Below are positions 23,480-35,990 of a DNA stretch of 64,000 nt, in pieces. A program made the translations under genes and the position numbers. How positions within the stretch are numbered: the stretch's first letter is position 1; each line of letters opens with the position of its first letter. The stretch comes from Lonicera japonica. Lineage: Eukaryota > Streptophyta > Magnoliopsida > Dipsacales > Caprifoliaceae. The DNA is taken from contig JAKCWG010000888.1 of NCBI GenBank assembly GCA_021464415.1, positions 124,001-188,000 on the forward strand, given 5' to 3'. The notes beneath the pieces are model-generated. The model was not told the DNA's origin. It searched no databases and saw nothing but the letters and a program-made list of their open reading frames with translations.

Positions 23480-24545
23480 CATTGGCGGGCCTTTTTAAAA
23501 TAAATATAAACAAAAATTAGTGGATTATAATAATTCTCCTTTTCTATTATGATTGTGAAGAATTATTCAAAATTGAAACTATAACAATGTCTTTATTTAT
23601 TTTGTTTTTGAAGTAAGTAAAAATTACTTCTTTGAAAATTTTGAAAGAATAAGACCGGACAATGGTTTTTGAATGTTGAAAATATATAAGGTACACAAAA
23701 TTGTGTGTTAGAGATTTAAAATGACTTTTTAATGATTAATATATGATTATGGAATTAATAAAGGTACCTGGTGACTAGCTGGTTCTTCAAATCGAGGGTA
23801 CAAAATAGGATTCAAGATCTCGGACATATATAGAAGGCAAGTGTCCAATTTTGTCAAAGTCTTCTCCTTTTTCACCATCTACTATTGCTTGAACCCTTTG
23901 TGAGAATTCTTGAAGTATTAAGATAACGTAAAGTTCTTGCAAGGTAGTAATGAATCTTAGTCCATCAAGTATCATCCTGAAACCTAAAGAATTAAATACT
24001 AAACGTGAAAGCTTGCACAAGGCCCCATCCTCAACCCTCCAGCTCTGTAATTTGTTCATCCAAACGAGAACTAGTGACCTGAGTTGAAGAAAACCATTAC
24101 AAGAGCAAACCATTTCTTCTCCTTCAAAATTAAAGCGTTCAATTCTTTAACCAGAGAATGCGTAAGTTACAAAGAGCCTCTAGCACTGGCATAGGAACTT
24201 CTACAAGCTTAGAATCATACACCTTTGAGCTAGTTCAGCCAAATAACACTCCGCAAAATCCATCATTGTTTCTCTTTCTTTTCAATCCTTTGACATCACT
24301 ATACTTTCAACTATCCACAGTTGATACAAGTTCTCCACTTCTATCTCTGAATCTTTTTGAAATTTTCCCAAGTAAAGAAAACACGGCTTCGATTGATATG
24401 GAAAGTCATTGTAACTCGAGGCTAGTATCTCTGCTACTTCCCCATGGCGTTGTACCATGCCTTCCCCATGCCATAGGAAGAGTCTCTAGTATGGGCATAG
24501 GATCTTCTACAAGCTTAGAATGAAACAAGTCTTTGATTGGAAAGA
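23480..24545 (-). pseudogene. Scrambled CC-NB-LRR pseudogene
   Basis: Minus-strand pieces of the neighbouring NLR appear in abnormal order. 23787-24113 gives the C-terminal LRR end (GFLQLRSL, WRVEDGA, LRFITTLQELYV, VDGEKGEDFDKIGH). The next stretch to about 24230 matches LRR sequence around LVEDPMPILEALP of the intact gene. 24230-24470 matches the NB-ARC winged-helix region (CFLYLGKF...SEIEVE...LYQL), and 24475-24545 again the LVEDPMPILE LRR segment. Thus about 1 kb of coding between winged helix and last LRRs is deleted, and an LRR piece is repeated upstream. The 3' donor GTACCT at 23763-23768 is kept. It cannot encode a receptor. Confidence 0.8.
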
Positions 24546-26600
24546 CTTTTATTATATCCTTGTCGTTTGAATCCATACATACTAAAAATTTACTGCCCAA
24601 GGACCTATATTACTACTATTTTTCTCAAAAATAATTAAACAGGCTCAAAATAGTTAATATATTTAAAAAAAACAAAAATTTGTAAGAAGATTTTAACACT
24701 AAAATACTAAATTTTAAAAATTAAAGGGAGAGGCCTGTTCCGCTTATGCTACATAACCATTACTAGTGTGCGATGCACGGGCATTTCACTTATAAGGCAC
24801 TTATCATTTTTTTTTTCTTGTTATAATTATATATATTTAATTTGTACACAAATGAGAAAGTTACTTGTTTTCTTGAGTAGTATCTCGAAAATGAGAGCAA
24901 TTGCGGTGTTTGGCACACAAGAAATAGTTTTCCACGTAGATTTTCCAATGAAAGAATAAGCAATTAAATTTTGTGATGGGATATATGTAGAATGTACTTT
25001 GAATTGTCCCTTTCTTATTGGGTCTCTCTAAATGCTTGTAGCCTCCATGGTCCAATAGGAGGAGCTGCTTTAAGTGTGGTGGGGTATTTGTTGTAAAAAA
25101 ATAAAAAAAATAAAAAAAAGCACTCTTAGTCAAAGGCTAGAGCAAATATTTTATTAAAAAATCATAATGAATTATACAAATTGAGTAACTCTCTCCAATC
25201 AAATTGTCCCTTAATTTTTTTTTTAAAATCGTCATGTAACAGAGTTTGATCTTGCATTATCGCCACCCAAGTTGTGAGTATTTTTGCTCTATATACCATA
25301 TAACAATGTTAGAAAGAGAAAAAAGGAAAAATATGCTAATATATGCTGGTTTTTTTTTTTAGTCATTTCTATCTGACGTGGATGGTGAATCATACGGTTT
25401 ATATTTCTATCACAGTTTATACGTCTAAAAATGGTGATCGACAGCTTTATTTTATGTAACATGGAACACCATTATTGAATACTATTTGAGACCACTCATT
25501 CTCTTTTCACAAAGAATTGCCACTAATATAGAAATAGGCCCATTAGAGACCATCTTTTTTGAGTATTTTCCACCCTAGCTATAGAAGACGGTGCCAAGTG
25601 AATATAGAAATCTTTTAATTAAATATGCCTTAACGCATATGATAGAAATGCAATATAGAAACACGATTCAAATGGTCTTACACTAAGGGGCGGAAGGTGT
25701 AGCAAAAGGGAGCAATTGCCCCCCATCAGTTTTGAAAAATTGGCATTTTAATTTAAATTATCTTTACAAAATTGAATATATATACATCAATTTCCCCCTT
25801 TAATTTTGAAAAAAATAGTACTAATAGTAATTTTCTCTCTTTGAATTAGAAAATTATTTAGTACAATAGTTGCCCGTCTTAGTAAAATTAATGCCTCTGC
25901 CGCTGTAATACCAGTATATTTTTCCACTGAAGTTACCAATTATATGCAGCACAAAAAAAAATATTGTCCTAGCAAAAAAAATAGATATAAAAATAAAATC
26001 ATAAATTGGAACAAATACGTGGACCTAAAAATTTAGTAGTTTTAATCTCTGAATTTCCTGTGTAGATTTAGGGGTTGTTTGCTATTGATGGTCATCTCTA
26101 GTACATGGTCATTTCTACCGATACAAATTTCATAATAAAATTGTAAAAATGAGAACTATGCATTTAATGTGACATAGTGAATCCGAAATTTGTTGTCACT
26201 AAATCTACATGTAGATTACTACTAGATTTGGCCATGGAAAATTTCTATCATATATTAATAGAGCCGAAAATACTATCTAATCCAATTTATCACATTTTCT
26301 AAAATAAGGTGTGATCTAAGATAGAAGAATAAGATAGAGATGACACTAACAAAAATACCTTATATAGAACTTTTCCATAAACACAATAACATTAGAGATA
26401 GTTTCTTCTGCATTTTGACAGTTTTAAAAGAACACTAGACAAGGTAAAATTAATCCAAGAAAAATCTACACAAGAGAAACACACGAGTTTTTAAATTCAA
26501 AATGGCGTCCATCAATCAAAGCCACAAATTAATACAATACCATTAAAACTGATAAAAACCATTAAAAGGACTCGTAGATTTGATTCAGGATAAAGCTCGA
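24546..26600. other. Gene-free stretch downstream of the NLR
   Basis: No gene is supported. A Helitron-like 3' end may lie on the minus strand near 24763 (GCCCGTGCATCGCAC then CTAGT), without an assigned start. The segment 25690-25975 is the second copy of the NLR-downstream repeat. Poly-A/T runs are common. Confidence 0.4.
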
Positions 26601-26693
26601 TCAAATAGTTGAAATCTTGAGTACTCACATAGAAAATATAAAGGCCCGCCTGGTCCTCCCTAATAATTGAAGGTCCTCGATTTATCCGTTGGC

Positions 26694-26995
26694 CTATATA
26701 AAAGAAAAAAAAAAGATAAAGAAAAATATTAGTATATTATAATTAATAATTATATTTTTCTTTACGAATTATTTATTATGATTGTGAAGAATCATTCAAA
26801 TTTGAAATTATGGCAATGCCTCTAATTATTTTACTTTTCTTGTAAGTTAAAATATTTCTTTGAAAATTTTAAAATAATAAATTTGTTCAATAGTTTTTGA
26901 ACGACGAAAATGTGTAAGTAATATAAAATTGTGTGTCTAAAATTTAAAATATTTTTTTAATGACTAATATACGATTACGCAATTAATAAAGGTAC
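26694..26995 (-). other. Predicted 3' UTR intron of the NLR gene
   Basis: On the minus strand a donor CCCAG/GTACCT at 26995-26994 lies 42 bases after the stop codon, and an acceptor preceded by a pyrimidine run ends in TATATAG at 26694. The same donor context is kept in the pseudogene at 23763. This is inferred from splice signals only. Confidence 0.5.
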
Positions 26996-27036
26996 CTGGG
27001 ACTAGCTGCTTCTTCAATTTGTGGGTAGAGAAAGGA

Positions 27037-28886
27037 TTATAAAACGCTACCCCTGACAGCAATAGAAGCCACGTGTCCAATTTTGTCAAAGTCTTCTCCT
27101 TTTTCACCATCTACTACTGCTTGAACCCTTTTTGAGAATTCTTCAGGCATGTGGAGAACATTCAGTTCTTGTAAGGTAGTAATGAATCTTAGTCCATTCG
27201 GTATCATCCTCAACCTTGAACAATCATAAAATACTAAAACTGAAAGCTTAGGCATGGCCCCATCCTCAACCCTCCACCTCTGTAAGTTGATCAACTGCCA
27301 GAGTTGTAGAGACCTGAGTTGAAGAAAACCATTACTAGAGCAAACCATTTCTTCTCCTTCAAAAGCATTCCATAAGCTGAGACTGCGTAAGTTAGGAAGA
27401 GCCTCTAGTATGGGCATAGGATCTTCTACAAGCTTAGAATCAAACAAGAATAACTTGGTGAGTTTTGAAGGGCATGTGGAAATGTTATTGTATCCCAGTA
27501 ACTTGTGACCGAGAGAACCATCTATCCTCAATTCATGAACACAAGCAGACCATAATACTTGTATTAGAATAATCTGCCATTCTTCTGAAGCAAAATTACA
27601 ATCCTTAAACGAAAGGGATGAGCATCTGATACGTTTGAAATTGGTGTTTAAGTAGGAAATGATCTCCTTTGCTTTTTTAAGGTTCTGAGACTGCACTGAT
27701 GCTGTTAGTTTTTGAAGATTGATAAATTTGGCAAGGTCTTCAATTTCACACCAAGAAGTATCAAAATTTTCAAGTATCTCTATGTTGATCAATCCATCCA
27801 ACTGTAATTTACTTGCCATAAAGCAAGGGATTAGCACTTCTGGAAGATATAGATGTCGTAGTTGCCTCATTTTCCCTAGTATATTTCCCTTGCCTTGAAA
27901 AAGAAAATTTGATCGTCGTAAATCAAGGGTCTGCAAGTGTTTCAACTTTTTGATAGATGATGGAAACATTATGAAATCAGAGTCTCTCAAACTCAAGTAT
28001 CTCAAATGAATTAAACTACCTATTGCTTTTGGTATCGCAAAATGAATAAGTAGCATTTTCATTATGAACCTTCTCCAAGTCTCCCCCATTGGACTTAATC
28101 CTTCAATAGCTAAAACTCTTAGCAACTTGAAATCATTGAGACGAGACTTCACCAAGCTTGGTATACCTCCTTGCAATGATTCGTTGAAGAAATAAAGTGA
28201 CCGAAGGTGTTGACTTGTTATCTTATCTACATATACATCTTTGCTACTATTATTTACTTCATCATAATAGATAACAACTCTACGAGCTTTACTAGTAAAA
28301 GAAGATGAGGATCCAACATGCTCAGTGTTATTTTCATGTTTAAAATCAATGATGTCGAAGAAATCTTCCTCATTTGCCTTAGACAAGCACAAGTCTCTGA
28401 TCATATCATGAATGCGGCATGATTTAAACTTCGTGAATCCGTACCCCTTTTCTTCTAGTTGGACTTGAACTATACACCTTTTAGCTAATTCGTCCAAATA
28501 AGACTCCGCAACATCCATCATTGTTTCACCTTCTTTCCGATCATTAGACAATACCATACTTTCAGCCATCCACAACTGATACAAGCTCTCCACTTCTATC
28601 TCCGAATCTTCTTTAAATTTTCCCAAGTAAAGAAAACACGGCTTCAATTGGTACGGCAAGTCATTGTAACTTAAGGCTAGTATATCTTCTACTCCCCTAT
28701 TGTGTTGTCTCATGCCTTCCCCTTTCCTTAGGAATGATTTGATATTATGACACACATTTTCCCACTCTCGCAAGCTATGCTTTGTAACCAGAATTCCTCC
28801 GAGCACGACTATAGCTAATGGAAGACCTCCGCACCGTCTAACCATCTCAATCCCTAGCTTCTCTTGCTCTTTCACTTCTTCAGGGT
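27037..28886 (-). CDS. CC-NB-LRR protein, exon 2 (GLPL to LRRs)
   Basis: Encodes residues 370-985 of an intracellular immune receptor resembling the RPP13-like CNL group. An acceptor TTGCAG at 28892-28887 supplies AC to complete the aspartate codon begun by the G at the end of exon 1, joining to DPEEVKEQEK. Seen in order: RRCGGLPLAIVVLGG (GLPL motif, 390-393), PCFLYLGKFKEDSEI (RNBS-D, from about 452), LWMAES, RIHDMIRDLCL with IHD in place of the usual MHD (528-530), then leucine-rich repeats including LIHLRYLSLRDSDF, LKHLQTLDLRRSNF and MRQLRHLYLPEVL, to a stop at 27037-27039. The known role of the family is effector recognition through the LRR and nucleotide-dependent switching. No frameshift is seen. 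The exon alone opens with no ATG, so it is not an independent gene. Confidence 0.88.
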
Positions 28887-29205
28887 CTGCAATGCATGAT
28901 TAAGCAAATAATTACGATTTACCTCTAGATATATTGTCGAAACACATACATTCCCAAACCAAATAAAAAATTATAAAGAAAATATCTTCACAACAATTTC
29001 ATTATCTAAAGTAATATATACATAATTCTGCATGATACATATTTAGCAAAATGATATATCCAAAGTATACATACATAGTTCCGCATTAATTTTATGGATT
29101 ATAATTTGTATTTACACCTCACATTTTAGTTTGTTGTCAGTTTTTTATTGCAACTTGTTAGTGATTTGTTCCATTAAAATATCATTTTATATATTGACCA
29201 AAATT

Positions 29206-29745
29206 CCACCGGATTCAAGTAGGGTGGTTGAAATGGAGGAAAGCTTCGGGTGTGTTATGTGATAAAAAAGTACCACTCAAGTTAAAAGGAAAATTCTATC
29301 GCACTGCGGTTAGACCAGCGATGTTGTATGGGACTGAGTGTTGGGCGGTCAAAAGCCAACACGAGAATAAACTAAATGTAGCCGAGATGAGAATGCTGAG
29401 ATGGATGAGTGGCAAGAATAGGAAAGATAGGATCAAGAATGATACCATCAGAGAGGGAGTTGGGGTGGCACCTATTACAAAAAAGATGGTTGAATCTCGA
29501 CTTAGATGATTTGGGCATGTAGGGAGGAGACTGGTAGATGCCGCGGTACGGAGAGTTGATCATATGGAGGGAAGCCTAATTGTTAGAGGCAGAGGAAGAC
29601 CGAGAAAAACTATAGTTGAAACTATTAAGAAGGATTTAGAGGCAAATGGTTTCACTATATATATGATTCATGACAGGCCACTATGGCGTCGTTTGATCCA
29701 TGTAGCCGACCCACCTAGTGGGATAAAGGCTTTGTTGTTGTTGTT
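29206..29745 (+). mobile_element. 5'-truncated RTE-type LINE in NLR intron
   Basis: Sequence from CCACCGGATTCAAG to the (TTG)n tail is nearly the same as the 3' part of the LINE at 20100-21008. The 16-bp duplication TATATTGACCAAAATT occurs at 29190-29205 and 29746-29761. The frame reads [19 protein letters not shown] sequence up to a TGA at about 29507, where the other copy has a tryptophan codon, and continues as MEGSLIVRGRGRPRKT. It lies antisense to the NLR gene. Confidence 0.92.
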
Positions 29746-29761
29746 TATATTGACCAAAATT

Positions 29762-31940
29762 ACCTTTTAAATATATATTAATTACCAAATGTTATATTTA
29801 TATCTTGAGTTTGCACCTCATCCTAAAAAACATAAAATGTTCTTCCATAGAGAGTAACAAATTATTAATCATAAATTATGAGTTCAACTTATTAGTTAAA
29901 CTCAATCCTTACATACTTTTAAAATAAACGTTTTAGAAAAAGATGAAAAGTATCAAAAGATGCTTCACACATTAACTATAAATTAAATAAATTAGTATAT
30001 AGTTCTGCCTATTTTGTAATGTTGGGAATAATCTCTCTCAATTCAAAAGTTTAAACTATTAGGGAAAGAAACTAAAATGGATATCATGCTTTAACAACTC
30101 TCCTTCACGTACAACCCCGGCTCACACTCACATGTGGAGAGCATGAAGGAACAAGATTAATAAGATCAAGCATAGAATAGACGAGAATAGGATTAAGAGA
30201 AGGGGGAAACAGCTGTCAAGGCTTAAACTATGCAAGACAAACTGCATCTGATGTCCATTTTTAGGAACTATCTCTCACAAAAGTTTTAACTGTTAGGGTG
30301 AGAGAATCAAAGTGGATATCATGCTTTAACAGTAAAAGCATCCACCCACCCGAGCCTGGGAGATCTCAGATTTTTGGGTTCAAGTCTTATCTAAAGTGGG
30401 GGTTTATTTGTTATTGTATATAAATGAATCTTCCTTTTATATTTATTTTTTTCAAAAGATTGATGGTAATTACGTTTATATCAAACATGTAAAATTTTAA
30501 TTTAATGAAATCGTTTTACCCTATCTATCATGACCGACTAAGGTAAATTTGTCGTACTTACTCTACTTACACGCACCATTATAAATGTTCTAAGCGACAT
30601 GTTAAAATTTTTAAAAATCAAATGTAGGGACGAATGTCACCTGTATTTGTACACTTATTGTAATATAGTTGTATAGCACATTTAAATATTCTTATATTCC
30701 TTACTATACATATTTGTAAAATGCGTATATTTAGCATTAAACAAGTTTTAGAAATACGTCTGACGTCCAATTTGCCTCATCATTTTTATGCGTTGCGTGA
30801 CTAAAATGTGAATAATTTTTTTTTTTTGCCCTTTTATTAATTAGTTCATCCTCTCTCTACCATTTTTATACCATTTTATTATTTCACACACAAAGTAACG
30901 AGGGTAAACATACCCTACTTATGAAACACAAATTATACCTATTATTTCACAAAGAAAGTAATTATGTATGTGTTTTTTTTAGGCAACAGTTATTAATTTA
31001 TATGAGTCCCTTAAAATAAATGTTTATATATATATATCAAGGACAGGGTTTTAAGTTATACCTAACATAAAATAAATAAGTTTTACACCCTATAATACCT
31101 TTCTCTAAATTTCATAATTTATTAATTTGACCATTAAATTTGTTCATTATAATATCCCAAAGTTGTGTGCGAAAATTTAAATTAATTGGAGATGCATAAG
31201 TCTTTCATCATAATCATGTTATATAGTAAATTATGAACCTTACAAAAATTAAGTAAAATTAAGTAAAATTAAGTATATTAATTATACGGTTACAAATATC
31301 GGATTGATTTAAAACTTTGCATGTTTGATAAACACAATAAAAAAAAAAGCTTATCTAACGGTGAAATTGATAAATTGTGAATATTAGAAAAAGTTATAGA
31401 TCGGTGTAAAACTTCTTAATCTTACAACAGTATAATTTGAGCCTTGCCCATATATCAAATATAACTAATAACTGGAAACATAAAATGACTTTTTTCCTTC
31501 TTTTTTTGTGAGAAGGAAAAACGCTTATAACAATCAGATAAGCACTTTATTTTTATTAAATGTTTCAAAAAAAAAATGTTTAATTTTGGGAACATTCATG
31601 AATTAATAGAAAATATGCATTCATTTAAATCCCTAAATTTATGTAAGATGCCAATCAGTTAAGATCTCCGAAAAGGGTATTTTTTTTTTCTGGAAAAATC
31701 AAATATACACCTAGCTGATAAATTATTCACTAATTTTCCTTAAAATACCATTTTTTGTCGAACGAAACCTCGCTCTTTTAGTTAGATGTGGTGTTCCGTG
31801 TACTTTTAATATATGATATGTGATTTCAAAATTTTATTATTTTAAAAAATAAAAACAATAATAAAGTAATGACTTAAATATTGAGAATCCATTAATTCAT
31901 CATGAAGAAGAATATATATATATATATATATCATTCTTCT
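29762..31940. other. Intron sequence with an imperfect direct repeat
   Basis: No gene. A segment of about 75 bp ending GGATATCATGCTTTAACA occurs at about 30025-30095 and again at about 30265-30335. After the second copy, GGGTTCAAGTC near 30378 fits a Pol III B-box, so a tRNA-derived SINE is possible, but I see no clear A-box or tail. Confidence 0.4.
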
Positions 31941-31944
31941 TTTA

Positions 31945-32150
31945 CTTTTTTAAATAAATTTGCTTAATCTTTTGAAAACATACTTTTGAAAATATATAAT
32001 TGAGGGAGGCTAAAAGTAAAACAGACAATAATAATAACCACTCCTCAGGGATATTAACTTCAGTAAATTTGAGCAACTATTTTACTTTTAGCCTCCCTCA
32101 ATTATATATTTACAAAAATTAAGTTTTTAAAAGATTAAACAAAACCATTT
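31945..32150. mobile_element. Hairpin MITE
   Basis: A perfect 32-bp inverted repeat (31990-32021 with 32080-32111) encloses a 58-bp loop; its core word is TTGAGGGAGGCTAAAAGTAA. Outside it the arms continue imperfectly for about 40 bp. An RNA from this stretch would fold into a long hairpin. No target duplication was fixed. Confidence 0.7.
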
Positions 32151-32619
32151 TTATTAGAAAAAAAAAATAGAAGAGGTCGCAATTGGATTTGACAACCATT
32201 AAATTTGCAACAGATAAATTATGTAAATGATATGAATGCAAATTATAAAGAGAAAATAACCTTAGACATCAAAAAAGTGGATTACAATGCTTAACTTAAT
32301 TGAATTTGTGAGACAGTACTTGATGTGACTCAAATTATTTTTAAAGCATATTTTTTTTCCCCGGGAAAGAGAATTTCGAGAATTACAATTTTGCCGTTGA
32401 ACACTTCTTAAAATTCAACTATTTAGAGGTTCGAAATTGAGATGCAATATCTCACTATGAAAGTGGAAAATAAATCATACGGCCCCGCATGTTAATTCAT
32501 TTAACAATTTAACGGAAGTTAACAATTGGACTATATTGAAACAATTTCTAAACATTGGGGCTTAATGCGATCAAATCGAAACATTAGGGTCAAAAGTGAG
32601 ACTAATAGCATACGGTATG

Positions 32620-33058
32620 CCTCAATGGGGAAGTGTTTAACGCGCTAAAACAAATGGCGCCTTCAAAGGCTCCAGGACCAGACGGTATGTTCACTATGCA
32701 ATATTCATTTTAAAAAATATTGGAATCTCTTTAGGCCAACTGCAAGCCATGCTTGTATTAATTTTTTCCGACATACTACTTCTTTAGCCGAGATTAATAG
32801 GACTCTTATTATTTTAGTGCTAAATGTGTCAACCCTCAATCCATGTCTGATTTTTTACTTATAAGCCTATGCAATGTAATTAATAAATTGATTACCAGCG
32901 TAATGGCAAATAGAGGCTGGATGATGGAATGTATTGGATCGACCTCATATCGAATTCTCATTAATGGAAGCCATCTGAATATTTTATATCTGGCAGGGGT
33001 ATTAGCAAAGAGATCCCTTATCACCATATATGTTCATTCTTTGTGCCAAGGGCTTAAA
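32620..33058 (+). mobile_element. L1-type LINE reverse transcriptase fragment
   Basis: Frames read MAPSKAPGPDGMFTMQYSF, then LAEINRTLIILV, then LISLCNVINKLITSVMANR, then WMMECIGSTSYRILINGSHL and VHSLCQG, matching in order the L1 blocks KAPGPDG, INxTxIxLI, RPISLCNV, WIMxCVxSxSxSILING and LCAEG. Several indels and stops separate them and the FADD box is absent. It is sense to plus, antisense to the NLR. Confidence 0.8.
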
Positions 33059-33088
33059 TGCTATAATTATACATATTTATTTTCGTAA

Positions 33089-34184
33089 GGGGTTTATTGA
33101 CTTAACCCTCCACGCTAATATCGATATTTGAGAAAACCCCCAAAAATAGTTTGAATTAGACATAACCCCCTAAATCCTAACGCCGTCTTTATTATGTTAA
33201 TTTTTTATTTTTTGGACCACAATGCTCCCCCTCCCATGTCTTCTTCTTATTCTCATTCTCTTCCTTCTACTAAAACCCTAATTTTCTCCACTAATATCAA
33301 ATTCAAAAAATTTAAAATTCTCTCTAAATTATACCAAATTGAAATCCAATTAAAACGTAACTAAAATCTAAATCAAATCGAGATTCTCCACCTCTATATG
33401 CATTATGACGAAACTGTAGACTACAATTTGACCATGGGTAGTGAGGAAGCGATATCAAACTTTCTCACAAACTGAAATAGAGATAAACCCACAAATTGAA
33501 CCAGAGATTGAAACCCAAATCGACCAAGCTTGTTACTCTAGAATTTGGGTTCAAATTCAAATCTGAGTTCAAACTAAAAAATGAATGCAATCAAACCAAA
33601 CCCAATTATTAGCTTATGTATATACATATATATATATAGTGAAGAATGTTGATGTGAAGTCCGGCAAGGTAGCAAGTCTTGCAAGCAAGGTAAGGTGATT
33701 TTGGAAGAATAGAAATAATTGATTTCCGAAATCAAATCAAACAGAAAAGGGAGATTGAACAAAAAAAGGCAGCAAATCTGACAAGGCCGTCGAGGAGGTA
33801 ATGGCTGTCCGGCGGTGGTGGTGGCGGTAGAGGTGTGTCTGCGCTGCAGAAGTGCCATGGTGATGTTGGTGCCGGCAGTGGTTGGGAGGTGGTCAGCAAG
33901 AAATGAGATGAATGATAGTAAGATTAGGTGATGGTGGAAAATATGAAAGGAGAAGTGCAGAAAGTGAAGGAAAAAAATTTAAGGTTCTAATCTAATGTTA
34001 GGGTTTTTTGGGGAAGAAAAATAAGAAGAGAGGGAGAAGGTGGTAGGGGAAGGGCATTTTGGTCCCGAAAAATAAAAAATTAACGGAATAGAGACAACAT
34101 CAGGATTTAGGGGTTTATGTCTAATTAAAATTATTTTGGGGGTTTTCTCAAATATCGAGCGTGGAGGTTAAGTCAATAAATCCC
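33089..34184. mobile_element. Non-autonomous Mutator-like element, 9-bp TSD
   Basis: Terminal inverted repeats of about 130 bp begin GGGGTTTATTGACTTAACC and, on the other side, GGGATTTATTGACTTAACC. They are flanked by the 9-bp duplication TTTTCGTAA at 33080-33088 and 34185-34193, the length typical of Mutator elements. No transposase is encoded. The interior 33640-33900 is GC-richer with a GGCGGTGGTGGTGGCGG run; a 94-codon minus-strand frame there (33574-33858) is unrecognised. It could be a captured gene fragment (Pack-MULE), which I cannot confirm. Confidence 0.88.
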
Positions 34185-34807
34185 TTTTCGTAACTCATAA
34201 AGAAATATCTATAATTTTTTAATAACCAAGACAATTATTTTTTACACTTGAGATATAGAAAAATTAGCTAGCAGAAGCTTGGCCTCATGCCCTCTTCACC
34301 ATGGTTTAAATCTTAGGAATATGGTTGCCCTAGAGGATGTACAGAGTAGCATAGAGAACCCATTAGGTATCCCCACATTATATATACAATCAACCGTACC
34401 AATACATTTACATTAATTAATGCAATGACCTAACTTGGCTAATGTTAATTAACTGGACTTAACAACCTGGGTGTGTGGTGGTCATTATTTATTGTAACTT
34501 GTCAATTAAATCCTCAAATAAATTATTCTATTTTTTTTATTTTATTTTTTTAGTTTCAATAAAAGAATTTTTTTTCACACCCCCTAAAAGATTCACCCTG
34601 GCTTCTGCTGAATTAAAGGTACACGTCTGTATATGCTTCTCTTAGGATTTTTTTTTTCTTTTCATTGTTAAAACAAAATAAGTCAATGTGTTGGTATGGT
34701 ACTAGCCTATTGCTAGTGTGATTAGTTGCTTGCATTTTGTTTTCCCTAATAATATGCCATGCATATGCAAACTTAATTGTTGATGGAAGTTGACCACTCA
34801 TTTTTAG

Positions 34808-34923
34808 GGCCGTCGAATTATGTCATGGATCAACTAGGCGGCGACAATAATCGAGTACAGCAGCAGCCATTTGTACTCCTACCACCATCACCACCACCGG
34901 TAGCACTAGGCGGCATAGAATAA
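34808..34923 (+). pseudogene. Exon-like remnant of unknown gene
   Basis: After a TTTTTAG acceptor-like site at 34801-34807 a short frame reads MDQLGGDNNRVQQQPFVLLP (from 34825) then a proline-rich tail ending GGIE and a TAA at 34921. The proline/glutamine-rich composition and lack of AT bias suggest the last exon of a captured plant gene. I do not recognise it, and no upstream exon was found. Confidence 0.3.
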
Positions 34924-35139
34924 TATAGGTAGAATGATATGTATTTATTGTTTTTTATAGTACCAGCTAGCTTTTGTGGACTTGTAATTAGCTTGGTAAT
35001 ATGATTAATTGTTGCTTTGATATATGTGATTGATTGTTGGTACCAAGATTGCAATAAGATTATGTTTTTAGTAGGAGTATTTTTATTTTTATTTTGGTTT
35101 TTTAGTTTTTTAGTTTTCTTTTCTTTCTTTTTTAAATTC

Positions 35140-35400
35140 CATTGTTTGTCACCGTAAAAAACAGTGACAAAAAAACAACCACAATAATTTTTCACCAACT
35201 TATGACTGTTATTAACCGTCACAAGTTTATAAAAGCACCACTGCTCCATCACAAATTTATGACTGCTACAGTCAGCCACAATTTTGTTAAAACTTTGACT
35301 GTTATTAACCGCCATAATTTAATTAATTGTGACGGTTATTGACGGTCGCAATTTTGTACATTGTGACAGTCAATAACTATTACAAAGTAGTCACTATTTT
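35140..35400. mobile_element. CACTA-like subterminal repeat region
   Basis: Repeated direct and inverted words of the form GACTGTTATTAACCGTCAC, TGTGACGGTTATTGACGG and TTTTGTCACTGTTTT alternate over about 260 bp. Dense short inverted subterminal repeats with a GTGACGGTTATTAAC theme are typical of CACTA (En/Spm) element ends. No CACTA terminus or 3-bp duplication was fixed, so the assignment is an inference. Confidence 0.45.
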
Positions 35401-35493
35401 ATACCTTATGACTATTCTATTAAATGCATGATGTAGATATGATATATATGTCATTTACAAATTGTTTCTACAATAACCTAGATCTACCTCTTA

Positions 35494-35990
35494 AGAGTAT
35501 CTCCAACAGTTGCGTAAAAATTGAAGTGTAAAACTTATGTGTAGTCAATCAACTTTTACGCTAGGCTTTAAGTTTGAAAAATATATGCTCCAATAAAACT
35601 TTTGTAAATTCTTTTATAAATTTTGAAAAATCCAATATGATATCAACACGTGTCATATGTTATTTTATGCAATTTTACATTTTTTTTTCTTGCAATTTTT
35701 TTATACATACACTTATGCTCACAACGGACATTGATTTATAACTCTTGATGCATAGATTTCAATATATAATTTTTATTTAAAGTTATATTTTGAATTAAAA
35801 ATTATTACATTTTAAAGTTTGAGGAAAAAAAATGGAGAAAGAAAAGGCTGATGTGGCAGGAAAGTGTGAGTATATTTTATCCATCCAATTAACACAAAAT
35901 TCATTTTTAAAAGACCCTTGGAGACCAATTTTTTGACAAATTTTGTAAATTTTACACAAAAACATAAATAAAAAACTATTGGAGATGCTC
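35494..35990. mobile_element. MITE with GAGCATCTCCAACAG-type ends
   Basis: The left end AGAGTATCTCCAACAG pairs with the right end CTATTGGAGATGCTC. TTA lies next to both ends (35491-35493, 35991-35993), which would suit a PIF/Harbinger-type 3-bp duplication, although a one-base ambiguity remains. The interior is AT-rich and non-coding. Confidence 0.7.

Noticed and set aside
10826..24763. One Helitron spanning from the TCTATACTATTACATAAAG start to the CTAGT end
   Set aside because: The two putative ends are on opposite strands, so they cannot belong to one element.
30340..30400. tRNA gene or SINE at GGGTTCAAGTC
   Set aside because: Only a B-box-like word is visible; no cloverleaf, no A-box at the right distance and no tail. 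Left as a note in the intron segment.
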